Positions 41,113 to 51,199 are shown, counted from the stretch's first letter. The stretch is 64,000 bases of DNA from Bog-473 sp963719485 (GCA_963719485.1 OY970387.1:4340001-4404000); one strand, 5' to 3'. The notes: generated by a model from the sequence alone, not told the origin. Translations and numbers: made by a program.

Positions 41113-42587
41113 GCCCGTGGGACGGACTCGAGCCTCCACGGGTTGAGGCCCCGGCGCAGGTCCTTCCCCGTCTCGACCGGCACCTCGAGGCCCATCCAAC
41201 GGTGCAGGTCCGTCAGCTTTCCCGGGGCCGTACCAGCGACGATGCGGTCCACGACGCTCTTATGCCCACGGAAGCGATCTACCTCTTGTACAAAGATCCA
41301 GCGACACGGTTCGGAGCAGAAAAGGAAACGCCGGCCGTTCGCCTCGGCGGTGCAGGCCGTGTTACGGCCCGGACGGACGAAGACGGTAGGGAGCTGGCAG
41401 AGGTTGCACATCGCCGGTAGGGCATAGGCGAGAGTTCCTGGCTCGCCCTTGGCTTGCCAATTGCCCTCGACGTCGTCCCAGTGGATGCCGAACGTCTCCT
41501 GCCAGTGTGGATAGGCGTTCGCGAGCCACTGGCGTTCCTCCTCGTCTGGAGCGACGACGTCAAACCATAGGGTCGTCCGATACGCGTACAGGCCGAGTTG
41601 AAAGCTGTGGTGCGCGTAGTCCAGTTCCTCGACGAAGAGTTCCCAGAACCATGGGCGCTCGAGGCCAAACTCTGCCAGGTTGGCCATGAACTGCTCGATG
41701 ACCCATTCCTCCATGAACTGCCGGAACGACCTCGTGCGCGCACGGAGAGGAGTCAAGTACTCCATTGCCGTGCCGGTAAGCGCGATGAGCAAACGCCAAC
41801 AGCGCCACCACATTTTGTCGACGAGGTATTGAACCCGTTCCTTTCCTCCGTTGTCGATGAGCGTACGAAGAACGGGGTTTCCGATTTGGGCGTGTCGAGC
41901 TTCGTCGGTTTGAATGCTCGTCAGCGCCTTTTCAAAGAGGTGGTCGTCGGCACCGTCGGCCATCGCGGCCATGGCCAGAAACTGGAGGTTCGAGAAGCCG
42001 GTCTCGAACACAAAATTAAGCTGCACGGCGACGTCGATGGCGTCGGCGGCCAGGAACATATCGTCGAAGAGGTGGCGCGCCGCGATAATGACCCATTGAC
42101 GCGTGTGGTAGGCGCGATGTGTCCAGTCGAAGTTACCGTCAAGGCGCAGAAGATCGTGACCGAATAACAGTGGGATCTGCGTATGACGGATTTCGTCGAG
42201 AGCGCCCAACGTCGCCATCGTGCGCCACGCGCTGTCGCGTCCGAAGCGTGCCATCCGCAGCTCGGCCACCGCGCCGGCGTATTCGGCCAGGGCCAGCGCG
42301 CCATAGTGGAATTTCAGGAGTTGTACCCAGCTGGGATCGCGTTCTTCCCTTAGGTAAGCCTTATTCAGCACGGACCGAACGCCCATGACCGAGTCATCCT
42401 TGGATCGTTGATTTGCGACGTACTCGCGGTAGGTCGTGCGGTAGGCCTCATTCCACTCAGCCCACGCGGCATGGGAAAGCCATGGTCCGCCACTTATCTC
42501 GGTTGGGAAGACGTCCTGTTCCTTGACATAGCGATATTCCCAATCGACCTTGCGGGCGAGGTCCAGCCAGTCCTCACGATTCGGCAC
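41109..42587 (-). CDS. tmoA: Aromatic/alkene monooxygenase hydroxylase, diiron alpha subunit (TmoA-like)
   Basis: The 492-residue product has all diiron ligands in order: a Glu in LALAEYAGAVAE, DEIRHTQ (Glu and His), a Glu in FVFETGF, and DEARHAQ (Glu and His). The N-terminus (REDWLDLARKVDWEYRYV) and C-terminal CNLCQLP...FCSEPCRWIF segment are also typical of toluene monooxygenases. It hydroxylates aromatics or epoxidises alkenes with oxygen and NADH. The GTG at 42587 overlaps the end of the upstream MEDS gene, so the set is translationally coupled. The exact substrate cannot be read from the sequence. Confidence 0.95.
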   Translation of the reverse strand: MPNREDWLDLARKVDWEYRYVKEQDVFPTEISGGPWLSHAAWAEWNEAYRTTYREYVANQRSKDDSVMGVRSVLNKAYLREERDPSWVQLLKFHYGALALAEYAGAVAELRMARFGRDSAWRTMATLGALDEIRHTQIPLLFGHDLLRLDGNFDWTHRAYHTRQWVIIAARHLFDDMFLAADAIDVAVQLNFVFETGFSNLQFLAMAAMADGADDHLFEKALTSIQTDEARHAQIGNPVLRTLIDNGGKERVQYLVDKMWWRCWRLLIALTGTAMEYLTPLRARTRSFRQFMEEWVIEQFMANLAEFGLERPWFWELFVEELDYAHHSFQLGLYAYRTTLWFDVVAPDEEERQWLANAYPHWQETFGIHWDDVEGNWQAKGEPGTLAYALPAMCNLCQLPTVFVRPGRNTACTAEANGRRFLFCSEPCRWIFVQEVDRFRGHKSVVDRIVAGTAPGKLTDLHRWMGLEVPVETGKDLRRGLNPWRLESVPRA

Positions 42588-43236
42588 TAGGAGCCTCTTT
42601 CTCGATCGGTCCTGCGCCCCGCGCATTTGCTTGTGTCTCCGCCATGACCTCGTCGGGTGACTTGTAGTGGGGATTTTCCAGGAGAAGCCCGCCCAATAGC
42701 AGGATCGGGTGGGTCTTCAGCAAGTTGAAAATGACGGCGCTGCCGAACTGCTCGAGGTCGTAGAGGCACACCACGATTTGCTTGTAAAGGGGAATGATCC
42801 GGTTCATTTCGGACTCGAGGAGAAGGTGCTCATCGGGGTCGACAATGACGTCGTTCTGGGACCACGTGTCGATAGCTCGAACCATTTCGAACCGACTGTC
42901 ATACATAGCTTCGGAGACCGCGACTTTCCAGAAGCCGATCGTCTCGCTCGCGGAGAACCTGCCGGATCGACAAAAGACATGCGAGGCCCGCATGATGACG
43001 AGTTGGTTTATGTCGGCTCGGTGTCGGGGGTCCAGGTCGGGGTCAAGTTTGGCGATGATCTCGGCTGGTTCGATCGAGTCGACGATGCACATGCATTTGT
43101 CCCCGTCTCGCAGCCCTGTCTCCAAGAACGGGAGCACGATTTCGTCGCGTTGCCGTTCGCCCGTGTAGATCCCACAGATGTGGGCCCCCGGCTCCGCCTT
43201 CAGGCCGTTGAAGCCCAGGTCTACCGAGTCAGGCAT
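42574..43236 (-). CDS. MEDS-domain (DcmR-like) sensory protein
   Basis: From the ATG at 43236 the 220-residue product has PGAHICGIYTGERQRDEIVLPFLETGL and GDKCMCIVDS, the N-terminal signature of the MEDS domain first noted in the dichloromethane regulator DcmR, then FEMVRAIDTWSQND and CLYDLEQFGSAVIFNLLKTHP. Such domains are thought to bind a hydrocarbon-type ligand. It has no DNA-binding domain and is the first gene of the overlapping unit with tmoABCDE. It probably reports substrate presence to a partner regulator. Confidence 0.82.
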   Translation of the reverse strand: MPDSVDLGFNGLKAEPGAHICGIYTGERQRDEIVLPFLETGLRDGDKCMCIVDSIEPAEIIAKLDPDLDPRHRADINQLVIMRASHVFCRSGRFSASETIGFWKVAVSEAMYDSRFEMVRAIDTWSQNDVIVDPDEHLLLESEMNRIIPLYKQIVVCLYDLEQFGSAVIFNLLKTHPILLLGGLLLENPHYKSPDEVMAETQANARGAGPIEKEAPSAES

Positions 43237-43397
43237 GCGGTTCCCCCGCGTTGGAGGCATCAACGGTACATGCCTGCGCCCTTCGGGGTGTCGTGTCGCT
43301 ACTGGGGTTGCACAATGCGAGAGTCTGCCGGCTTCGGCGCAAATCATCGCCCTCCACGGACATTGGCCCCTTCCAGTACCCGCGGGATCATTGAGCG

Positions 43398-43700
43398 ATC
43401 TTGACTCCCAGCGGGCTGATTCGCTTGAGTCGCCCGACTGATTCTGTCGACGGGCTCTGGCGGCGCAGGGCCTCGCACACGCGACTGGCCACCGCCATCG
43501 CGCAGATTGCCACCGCACTGGCGGAAACTGTCCGAGCGGCTCAGGCAACTGGCGAGGTGAGCACCGTTATCAGTGCGGAAAGCGCGGGCTACCTCCTATT
43601 GAGCGTGCTTCGCGGGATCGACAACATTGCGAGAGCGGAAGTGGCATCGTCGGTGCTAGAGGACATCGCACGATCGGCCATGGATCTCCTGTCGCCCTAA
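43398..43700 (+). pseudogene. TetR-family regulator, C-terminal fragment
   Basis: The second half (AIAQIATALAETVRAAQATGEV... GYLLLSVLRGIDNIARAE) is the ligand-binding end of a TetR-type repressor. The DNA-binding N-terminal domain is absent; the first 30 residues are unrelated. It lies divergently upstream of the MEDS-tmo operon, so a former regulator of it is possible. Confidence 0.6.
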
Positions 43701-43733
43701 AGGACGAACATTAGGTTTCGCTGCTAGCGGCCT

Positions 43734-44431
43734 CTACGCCAGGTGCGCGCTGAGAAAGGTGAGAGTTCGATCCCATGCGATTCTCGCTTGCTCGGCGTCG
43801 TAGGTTCCAAGGAGGTCTTCCTCATTCAAGAAGGCATGGCCGGCGGGATAGTGGTCGATCTCCGGATTGAGGCCGGAGCCGGCCGAGATCTTCTCGATGA
43901 GGTCGTGGGCCAGGGTGGGCGGGTTGATCGCGTCGCTGTCGGGGATATGAATCAGCACGGGAGCGTGGAGCCCCGAATAGCCGTCTGGCAGGTATCCGGA
44001 CGGATAGAAGGCCACGACCGCGGCGACCTTGACTCCCTCTTGGACCGCCAGTTGTAGGGCGAACGCGCCGCCCATGCAGAATCCGACGACGCCCACTGTC
44101 TCGCCGACCACCTCGTGCCGCGAAATCAGATAGTCGACTGCGCCTCGAAGATCTTTGGCTGCCCGGTCGACGGGTAGCCCCAGCAACAGCTGTAACGCTT
44201 CACTTTCGTCGTGCGTGGTGGCTCCGCCGTAAAGATCGGGGCCAACGCAACGTATCCTTCGTCAGCAAATCGGTCCGCCATGTGGGCCATGTGGGTAGTC
44301 AGCCCCCACCACTCCTGGATCACGATCAGCCCCGGTCCGCTGCCCGACGCCGGCAACGCGAGGTAGCCGAAAGCTTCATCTCCATTGCTGGCGAAGGTGA
44401 CGTTCTGGACGGGGTTCGAGACATCAGACAT
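43734..44431 (-). pseudogene. Dienelactone hydrolase family protein with one frameshift
   Basis: The N-terminal part from the ATG at 44431 (FGYLALPASGSGPGLIVIQEWWGL with a conserved Glu) reads well to GYVALAP. One base is missing near 44240, in a run of C, and the next frame continues with HDESEALQLLLGLPVDRAA, the nucleophile VGFCMGG (Cys), and the HAFLNEED His region. With the base restored it would be a complete enzyme of about 232 residues. It may degrade chlorinated or lactone ring products downstream of aromatic hydroxylation, which would fit its place next to tmo. Confidence 0.85.
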
Positions 44432-44640
44432 GCTCAGTTCCTTTCTCTGTGTTCGACCGGTCATTCGTCTCGGCTATCCCTGATCCGATTCGGCACACTC
44501 GTTACCGGCTCGAACTGCCCTCTAGCGACGGGTAAAGAGCGGCGACTCCCGTTCCGGAAGCCGAATACCTCCACGTCAAGCACCCCAGTTCAACGAGAAG
44601 GTCCCCCTTTGGTCCGACCCAGCTAACACCCGATCGATGG

Positions 44641-45871
44641 TCATCCAGTGTCCCGCCGCCGACGAACGTTCAACCGCGCGAACGTCAACGCGCTGAATCC
44701 GATGAGGGCAACTAGGCAGCCATACCCGAACGACGTGTCGCGTAGCCCGACATGGGTGGCTGCTACGCCTGCCACCAGTGCCGGGATACTGAAGGCAAGG
44801 TAGCTCACCACGTACACGGCTGAGATCAGCCCAGCCCTCTCGCGAATCTCGGCCAGTTGGCTCACCGAGCGAATCGACCCAAGGTACCCAGTTCCGAAGC
44901 CCCCTCCTCCGACGATCGACGCGAGCACAAACAGAGCGATTGAGGTCCAACCAAGCGCGAAAACGAACAGTATTGCTCCCACCGCGATGGCGGCGCTTCC
45001 CAGTTCAGCCATGGTCCACGGCGACATGTCGCGTACCGAGGACCGAGGCCGCAGCGGCCGAGACTGTAAACAGGCCGATCACAAGACCGATTACCCCGTG
45101 GTTGCTCTGCCGGAACACGGTCGCGAGCAATGAGGCGCCGACCGAGAGGGTCAGGCCATTCAGCGCCCAGCCTGAAACCATCGTCGGTGCCGCGCCGGCA
45201 AACGCACGCCCTGCGCGGGCCGGAACGGCCACTCGTGGCCGTAATGCAGCCGCCGCGCCAGGTACACGCCGGATGGTCTCTGGCAGCAGCGCTGTCGCAA
45301 ATGCGAGGAGCACGAAGAGCGCCATGAGAACCACGAATATCAACAGCGTTGGGTGAGGGCCATACTGGACGAGCACTCCGGCGATGATGGCTCCGAGCCC
45401 TATACCAAGAACCGGTAGAGCGGTGTTCACAAGTGAGCCCAAGCGCGACCCAGCTGGTTGCAAATCAAACAGGTACGCCCCAGCCACACCAAAGGCGGCG
45501 CCGGTGGCAAAGCCCTGCACGGCACGGGCCCACAGGAGCCATTCCACGCTTTTGGATCCGACAAACAACGCCATCGCTCCTGCGTCGACCGCGAGTGCAC
45601 CAGCGAGCACGACACGCCGCCCGACATAATCCGACAATCGGCCTATGGTGAGCAGACTTATCAAAAGCGAAAAGGCGTATATTGCAAAGATCGCGGTCAG
45701 CGTGATCTCCGAAAACCTGAACTGGACCTGATAAACCGGATACAGCGGACTCGGAGCGCTCGATGCTGCTGTCACGGTCGTAATAGCGACACCGACGAGC
45801 CAAAAGGCGACAGGGCGAGGAACGGATCGCTTCTGGTTTAGATGGCGAGATGGAGTTGCCAACGTCGTCAT
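44641..45871 (-). pseudogene. MFS transporter with one frameshift
   Basis: From the ATG at 45871 the frame encodes about 9 membrane segments (ASSAPSPLYPVYQVQF, motif A GRLSDYVGRRVV) up to AAASVL. One extra base near 45030 shifts the frame, and the rest of the protein (DMSPWTMAELGS to RLNVRRRRDTG) is in the next frame. Restored length is about 409 residues with 12 membrane segments. It is probably an aromatic-compound or drug transporter. Confidence 0.82.
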
Positions 45872-46186
45872 GGAGTCTCCGCTCGATTGACGGCTCCGCA
45901 CAGTCGCGGTGAGCGAGGACACGTTGACCTTGGTGGAAACCCCCACGCATCCCACTCACCGGCCACAGTCAGACCTCCCACAGGCTGACGAAGAAAAGAT
46001 GTAGCGGGAGGGCCGGGAGAGTCCGGTGCCACTGGTTCTCCTCCAGCAATTGGGGGTGTTCCTGGAGCGCTGAGCACCGGCTAGCTAGCGCAGAGCTCGC
46101 CCCGACGGTGCCGGCCTGCTCTAGCCGTCCGGGCCCTATGAAGTGACTCGGAGCGATTAGATGTTCGGCCGTCGTCGTCAGCCCGG
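45872..46186. other. Intergenic region, nothing recognised
   Basis: The 315 bp between the MFS gene and the MBL hydrolase gene contain only short, poor frames. Confidence 0.5.
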
Positions 46187-47074
46187 TCATCGCTTGAGCG
46201 CCCGCGCAGAGATCCACAGCACTCCGGGATTCACACGGTCCGGATAGATGGCGAGCATGTCGTCGTACAACTCGCGTGCCGTTGTTGCGGCGGCATCGAT
46301 ACGGTCGAAATCGCGGATGTACTGGCGGGTCTCTTCGAGTATTTGCGGATCGTCGGCGCGGCCGGCGCGTTTGTGGCCCGCAATTACTGCCCGAGGCTCC
46401 AGCGCATCGATCCTATCGATGGCTGATATCCACGCTTTCCGGAGCTCGGGATCGGACTCGGCGAGGTAGAGGTGCACGTCGTTGTACACCGCATCACCGG
46501 CTACTACGAGACCAATGTCCGGGACGTGCAAACAGGTAGTGTCGTCGGTATCGGTGTGGCCCAGTTCCATAACCACGAGGTCGTGGCCTTCGAGGTCGAA
46601 CCCACCATCCTTCAGCGGTTCGGCGACAACGAGCCGTTCGGGGATTTGGCCGGGCAACAGGTTGGCCCAAAACGACGCCACCGCGCCCGGGTCAACCGAC
46701 TCTCGCATTCGCTCTACGACCGCTGGAGTGGCCACCGCCCGCGCCCCGGGGAAGCGGTCAAGAATCACGCTGAGTCCGAAGTGATGATCGCCGTGCCCGT
46801 GAGTCACGTAGATCGTGGTGAGGTTCTTTCCGGTGGCGGCTATCCAACCGGCGAGGACCCGACCCTGGGTCGTGGTCATAAGCGGGTCGACGAGCACCGC
46901 GTCGCGCTGACCAGTGATGAGCGTCGACGAGATCGGCGACCACGTCTCGTATTGGACGCCCGGCGGCAGGTCGGTGAACCCAGGGAGGGCCGGCCCGGCG
47001 TTGCGTTCCTCAACGACAGTTAGCTCGAGGGGCGATACGAAAACGTCCCACATGAGTTGTGCGGTAATCGTCAT
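46187..47074 (-). CDS. Metallo-beta-lactamase-fold hydrolase
   Basis: From the ATG at 47074 the 295-residue product carries the zinc motif THGHGDHHFG, then ELGHTDTDDTTCLHVP, LVVAGDAVYND and AGHKRAG, so all ligand positions are present. It belongs to the MBL hydrolase superfamily but is not closely similar to the one at 12732. The start overlaps the stop of the upstream small gene (ATGA). The substrate is unknown. Confidence 0.88.
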   Translation of the reverse strand: MTITAQLMWDVFVSPLELTVVEERNAGPALPGFTDLPPGVQYETWSPISSTLITGQRDAVLVDPLMTTTQGRVLAGWIAATGKNLTTIYVTHGHGDHHFGLSVILDRFPGARAVATPAVVERMRESVDPGAVASFWANLLPGQIPERLVVAEPLKDGGFDLEGHDLVVMELGHTDTDDTTCLHVPDIGLVVAGDAVYNDVHLYLAESDPELRKAWISAIDRIDALEPRAVIAGHKRAGRADDPQILEETRQYIRDFDRIDAAATTARELYDDMLAIYPDRVNPGVLWISARALKR

Positions 47075-47421
47075 GAGGTTCTCCCTTTTGAGCTCACCGA
47101 GTTGTTCGATAGCGTGGCGCACGACTCAGTCATCATCGGTCGATTCGCTTGCTTTTCGTTGCGAACACGGATCTCGCGAAAGGCTTGGTCCAGTAGCTGC
47201 ATGGCCCTTTCGGCTGTGTTCGCTCGTGCATGCCAGACCACCTGCAGTTGCGTTGCGACAAGGGCAAGATGCAGGACATCACAGATCATCTGCTCACTTG
47301 TCGGACGACAACTCTCAGCGGCTGTTCCTTCTCCGACTAACGTCGGCGACCTGCGGCGGCGCCGCTTTGCACCGCCGCCCAAGTCGCTGCTCGTGGCGTC
47401 CACAACCAGAATGTCGCTCAC
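47071..47421 (-). CDS. Small helical protein, relative of the product at 29339-29713
   Basis: The 116-residue product has a basic stretch (GGGAKRRRRRS), then a helix pair LHLALVATQLQVVWHAR...AERAMQLLDQAF, shared with the 29339-29713 protein. It lies between a hydrolase gene and an MBL gene on the same strand and overlaps the latter by 4 nt. Function is unknown. Confidence 0.58.
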   Translation of the reverse strand: MSDILVVDATSSDLGGGAKRRRRRSPTLVGEGTAAESCRPTSEQMICDVLHLALVATQLQVVWHARANTAERAMQLLDQAFREIRVRNEKQANRPMMTESCATLSNNSVSSKGRTS

Positions 47422-47427
47422 CGCTGA

Positions 47428-48138
47428 TCAGCGAGTGGGCTGGCGGTCGTCGAGCGCCGACTCGGTGAGCTTTGCCACGTCCCCTGGGTGCGAGACCATC
47501 GCGAGGTGACCCGAGGGGACTTCGATGACAGTTGCACCCATGCGCGTGGCGAACTGCCGCTCGGCATCCGGTGGAAGGGCCTCATCGTCGGTGGCAACCA
47601 GGTACCACGAGGGCAGCGACCTCCACGCCGGGGCACCCATAACTTCATCGAATGCTGCGGCGGCCAACGGCTGCTGAACGGCGTAGAGGACTCTCGCCTC
47701 GATGGGATCAACGTCAGCCGCGAAATGGTGCACAAAGTCGTCCTCTGAGAGCCAGACGAAGTCCTTCTCGTCGAGGACCTGGTGGGCCAGCGCCGGCGTC
47801 GGAGGACCCTGCGCGAGAAGGGCGCCGAGTGACTCCCCCTCATCGAGCCCGAAGGCGGCGATGTAGACCAAGCCGACGACGTTCGGTGCATCTGCGCCGA
47901 GTGCCGTCATGATCTGACCACCGTACGAGTGCCCGACAAGGACGGTCGGGCCATCGTGGAGAGCCAACACTTGGCGGAGCCGGGCGACATCGTCGGCCAA
48001 CGACGTCAGCGGGAACTGAGGAGCTGTGACCTTGTAGCCCTCGGCCTGCAGTTGCTCGATCACTGCGCTCCAGCTCGAGCCGTCGGCCCACGCTCCATGG
48101 ATAAGGATGACAGCGGTTTCAGATTTGCTTGATTCCAT
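47428..48138 (-). CDS. Alpha/beta-fold hydrolase
   Basis: The 236-residue product has LIHGAWADGSSW, VLVGHSYGG with the nucleophile Ser, VATDDEALPPD with Asp, and SGHLAMVSHPG with His. It is cytoplasmic and related to the proteins at 31309 and 48302. The substrate is unknown. The ATG at 48138 has only a moderate ribosome-binding site (GAAAGG). Confidence 0.9.
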   Translation of the reverse strand: MESSKSETAVILIHGAWADGSSWSAVIEQLQAEGYKVTAPQFPLTSLADDVARLRQVLALHDGPTVLVGHSYGGQIMTALGADAPNVVGLVYIAAFGLDEGESLGALLAQGPPTPALAHQVLDEKDFVWLSEDDFVHHFAADVDPIEARVLYAVQQPLAAAAFDEVMGAPAWRSLPSWYLVATDDEALPPDAERQFATRMGATVIEVPSGHLAMVSHPGDVAKLTESALDDRQPTR

Positions 48139-48301
48139 CTTCGTATTCCTTTCTCTCTTGGGCCGCAGAGGACGGCCCGTCTATTTCGATCCTGGACTCA
48201 CGTCGCCGACTGCAGCCGACAGCGGGCTGAGGCGGTGATGCTGGTGTCCGTCCGGAGCGGCGCCGAGTTTTCGTCCGCCGACACCGCTCCGGACACGATT
48301 G

Positions 48302-49186
48302 CTACGACGTGGACCACACAGCCTGGTTGATCACGTTGGCCACTGCGAAAGGCTGCGCGATCATCGACAGGTGTCCCGCCTTTACGTAGGTGATCTTCGA
48401 GTCCGCGCGCTGCGCCAAGAAGGTCAGCTCCGCCGGAGGCACGACTTGGTCGTCCGTACCGATCACGGCCCAGGACGGATCGCTCGTCCACGCAGGCGTT
48501 CCAGAAAAAGGCGCCGTGAAGGCGCCGAGTGCGATCGGCCGCTGGGTCGTTGCGAGCACGTTGGCCTCCTGCGTCAGAACGTCGGTCGCGAAGCACGCGT
48601 CGAAGCCGGCGTAGTCGGGTCCGGGAGCGACCTTCAAGTAGGCGTCGTAGTCACCAGCAGGCTGCGAGGGATTGTCCACGAGGTTGACGACGTTGTTCAG
48701 GTTCCCACCCCCGGTGAGGCATGACCCGGGCTTGGCAAAGGTGAGTTGCTCGAGCGACTCACCCACCGCCGGCTCAAGGGCGTCGACGTAGACGAGGCCC
48801 TTGACATTGGGATTCCCGGCCGCGGCACCCGAGATGACCATCCCGCCGTAGGAGTGACCGACCAGAATGATCGGACCGGAAATGGTCTTCAGATAACTGG
48901 CGAGATAGGCCGTATCGGATGCGAGGGCGAGCAGTGGCGTCGGCGGCGCGTCCACCGTGTAACCCTCGTGCTGCAGTATCGAGATCACCTGGTCCCAGCT
49001 GGACCCGTCAGCAAACCCTCCATGCTCTAAGACGACGGTCGGCTTCGGGCCGGCGAAACGCTCACCTGCAGCATGGCGTACTTGCGCGCCAGCGAAGACT
49101 GGCACTATCAGCAGCGATCCAACGACAACCGAGAGAGCCGCCGCACATAGCGTCGCAACTCCCGCTTTGAACGTTTTTCTCATCAT
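48302..49186 (-). CDS. Secreted alpha/beta-fold hydrolase
   Basis: The 294-residue product has a signal peptide (basic MMRKTFK, hydrophobic core to residue 34) and a catalytic core of the same type as its neighbours: LEHGGFADGSSWD, LVGHSYGG, IGTDDQVVPP and AGHLSMIAQP. Three cysteine-containing segments fit export. With the cytoplasmic homologue at 47428 it forms a tandem of paralogues, one secreted and one not. Confidence 0.9.
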   Translation of the reverse strand: MMRKTFKAGVATLCAAALSVVVGSLLIVPVFAGAQVRHAAGERFAGPKPTVVLEHGGFADGSSWDQVISILQHEGYTVDAPPTPLLALASDTAYLASYLKTISGPIILVGHSYGGMVISGAAAGNPNVKGLVYVDALEPAVGESLEQLTFAKPGSCLTGGGNLNNVVNLVDNPSQPAGDYDAYLKVAPGPDYAGFDACFATDVLTQEANVLATTQRPIALGAFTAPFSGTPAWTSDPSWAVIGTDDQVVPPAELTFLAQRADSKITYVKAGHLSMIAQPFAVANVINQAVWSTS

Positions 49187-49272
49187 TTCTCCTTCCGATT
49201 TACCGCACCATCACTGATACGGCGTGCCGAGCGCCGGGTCGCGCCAGGACTTGGGACTCACGGAGGTCGACA

Positions 49273-49530
49273 TCACGGCACCGGCGACCGTCTCTGCAGG
49301 AGGGCCAGCGGCCGCTCATGTGGGCGCAAGTCGGAGAGTGCGTAGGGGGTCAGGGTCACCTTGCCGAAGGGTCGATCCTCGATCAGGTAGCGCAAAGCCT
49401 CGGGAGCGTCCTCGAGCGAAAAGAATCGATCGAAGGCAGGCGCTATCTCGCCGCCGGCGATCAACGGCAGCAACCCGGCATACGCTTCCGCCTGTTCCGC
49501 GGCTGAGGCGATCGACGGCCGGAAGTGAGC
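49273..49530 (-). pseudogene. Zinc-type dehydrogenase/quinone reductase, C-terminal fragment
   Basis: The end of the frame, AYAGLLPLIAGGEIAPAFDRFFSLEDAPEALRYL and FGKVTLTP, is the C-terminal part of medium-chain dehydrogenases. The rest of the gene is missing; the frame upstream runs into unrelated sequence. Confidence 0.65.
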
Positions 49531-49618
49531 ACGAAGGCTTCCACTGCGGCTGCAGACGATGAGCTCGGGCGACGTGTTGGTCACACGTTTAAAGTGCGCC
49601 TGTCCCGCGGCTTTTCAT

Positions 49619-49637
49619 ATCCCGCGCTTCGCGGGAT
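49619..49637. terminator. Perfect 8-bp hairpin with a three-base loop
   Basis: ATCCCGCG (49619-49626) pairs with CGCGGGAT (49630-49637), followed by TTGG. It may end the leftward or rightward transcript in a 420-bp region (49531-49947) that otherwise shows no gene. Confidence 0.45.
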
Positions 49638-49947
49638 TTGGCTGACGTCGGCGTGGCAGAGGTGACGCCCGGGGCCCCACACGCCGAGCCATCACGTGAT
49701 CTCGATCGAGGGTCAGCTGTCGCCGCTCGAACTTCGGCTGTGCTCGGACGGATAGGCAATTACCTGGGGTTTTCGCCCTCTACCGGCCAGCCACGACTAC
49801 CACGAAGGCGCCTTCAGTCCCCGACGAGCACGTCCGCTGTCTGTTCCAGAGAGATCCTCGACTGGGGCTCCGGCCTGCAGCTTGCGGTAACACCTTCGTG
49901 GGGGCTCGCCGACCGATCGACGAACGAACGCACGGTCTTACGAAGCT

Positions 49948-51144
49948 GTGGGTACATTGAGGGCATGGACCCCCATCGAGGCGGTCGCTAAAGTGGTCGA
50001 CGGAGGGGCGCCGCCGTCGACGCGGCCACTCCTAGACCTCGTTGAGTCGCGCGGGTTGAATTCCCCTCCTCGCGAAGAGATCAATGTCTCATGGCGGCGG
50101 TCTAACAACGCTGGTTTGGATCCGCAACATCACCACGTTCCTTGGATCGACGAGGTTGACCCTGAAGCGCTCCTCCTTCGCGCCTCACGACCCGTGGTTG
50201 ACGAACTCGTAAACGACCTCGGTGCGGTCAAGATGTGCGTTGTTGTCGCGGACAACCACGCCCAGGTACTCGATCGTCGTGAAACAGATCGGGTCTTGAC
50301 CGCGCCTCTCGAGCGCCTCGAGTTTGCTCCCGGCTATGTCTTCGCCGAAGAGTCGGTCGGTACGAACGGTATCGGATCGGCAATCACTGAAGGCAAGTCG
50401 TTCCTCGTCGAAGGTTGCGAGCACTTCTCGGATGTCTTCACCGGTTTTGCCTGCGCGGGCGCGCCGATTCTTAATCCCAAAAGCGGTCGCATACTCGGCG
50501 TCATAGACCTGACGTGTCCGGCTCCGGACGCGCATCCGCTCATGTTGCCGACGGTTCTTCGTCTGGCGCGAATGATCGAGCAACGTCTTATCGACGAATC
50601 GAGCTTGCAAGAGAAGCTGATATTGCAGCAGTTTCTCCGGAAGCACCGAAGCGTCCGAGGACCCGTGGTCTTTCTGGGCCCGAGATCGATGCTATCGAAC
50701 GCGGCCGCAAGCAGGTTCGTTGCTGCTGCGGACGAAATGCTCCTTCGAGACGTTGCGCGTCGGATCGTGTCCGAAGGCCGATTCGGGTTTCAGGAGATCA
50801 CCCTAAGCGCTGGCCGGCGCTGGCTCATTCGTTGTGAGAAAGTGCTCGACGGAGCCGTTCCGATCGGGATCATGATAGAACTCCGAGCAGCTGCAACCCT
50901 CGAGCTTGACTTGGCTGACTCTGCGATCGAATCAAGACCGCAACGGACGGAGTTGACGAGGGCGGAGCAGGGCGTCGCCGAGTTGGTTGTAGAGGGATTG
51001 ACGAACAAGCAAATGGCAGAGCAACTCTTTGTTTCGCACTACACGATCGACTCTCACCTACGATCGATCTTCAAAAAGCTGGGCGTGAGCTCCCGCGTCG
51101 AACTCAAGCGGATCTTGCCTCAAGAGTTCCCCCTGTCGAATTGA
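49948..51144 (+). CDS. GAF-domain regulator with a LuxR-type helix-turn-helix
   Basis: The 398-residue product has a GAF-like sensor of the type found at the start of acetoin regulators (SWRRSNNAGLDP, EESVGTNGIGSAI, EHFSDVFTGFACAGAPI) and a C-terminal LuxR HTH (LTRAEQGVAELVVEGLTNKQMAEQLFVSHYTIDSHLRSIFKKLG). There is no NTPase domain. It probably senses a small molecule and activates nearby genes. The start is GTG 49948 with no strong ribosome-binding site. Confidence 0.9.
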   Translation: MGTLRAWTPIEAVAKVVDGGAPPSTRPLLDLVESRGLNSPPREEINVSWRRSNNAGLDPQHHHVPWIDEVDPEALLLRASRPVVDELVNDLGAVKMCVVVADNHAQVLDRRETDRVLTAPLERLEFAPGYVFAEESVGTNGIGSAITEGKSFLVEGCEHFSDVFTGFACAGAPILNPKSGRILGVIDLTCPAPDAHPLMLPTVLRLARMIEQRLIDESSLQEKLILQQFLRKHRSVRGPVVFLGPRSMLSNAAASRFVAAADEMLLRDVARRIVSEGRFGFQEITLSAGRRWLIRCEKVLDGAVPIGIMIELRAAATLELDLADSAIESRPQRTELTRAEQGVAELVVEGLTNKQMAEQLFVSHYTIDSHLRSIFKKLGVSSRVELKRILPQEFPLSN

Positions 51145-51199
51145 TGGCCTCCTAGGATCGAGGAAGGTCTGCGACCCCTAGGACACTCGAATTCAGTTC

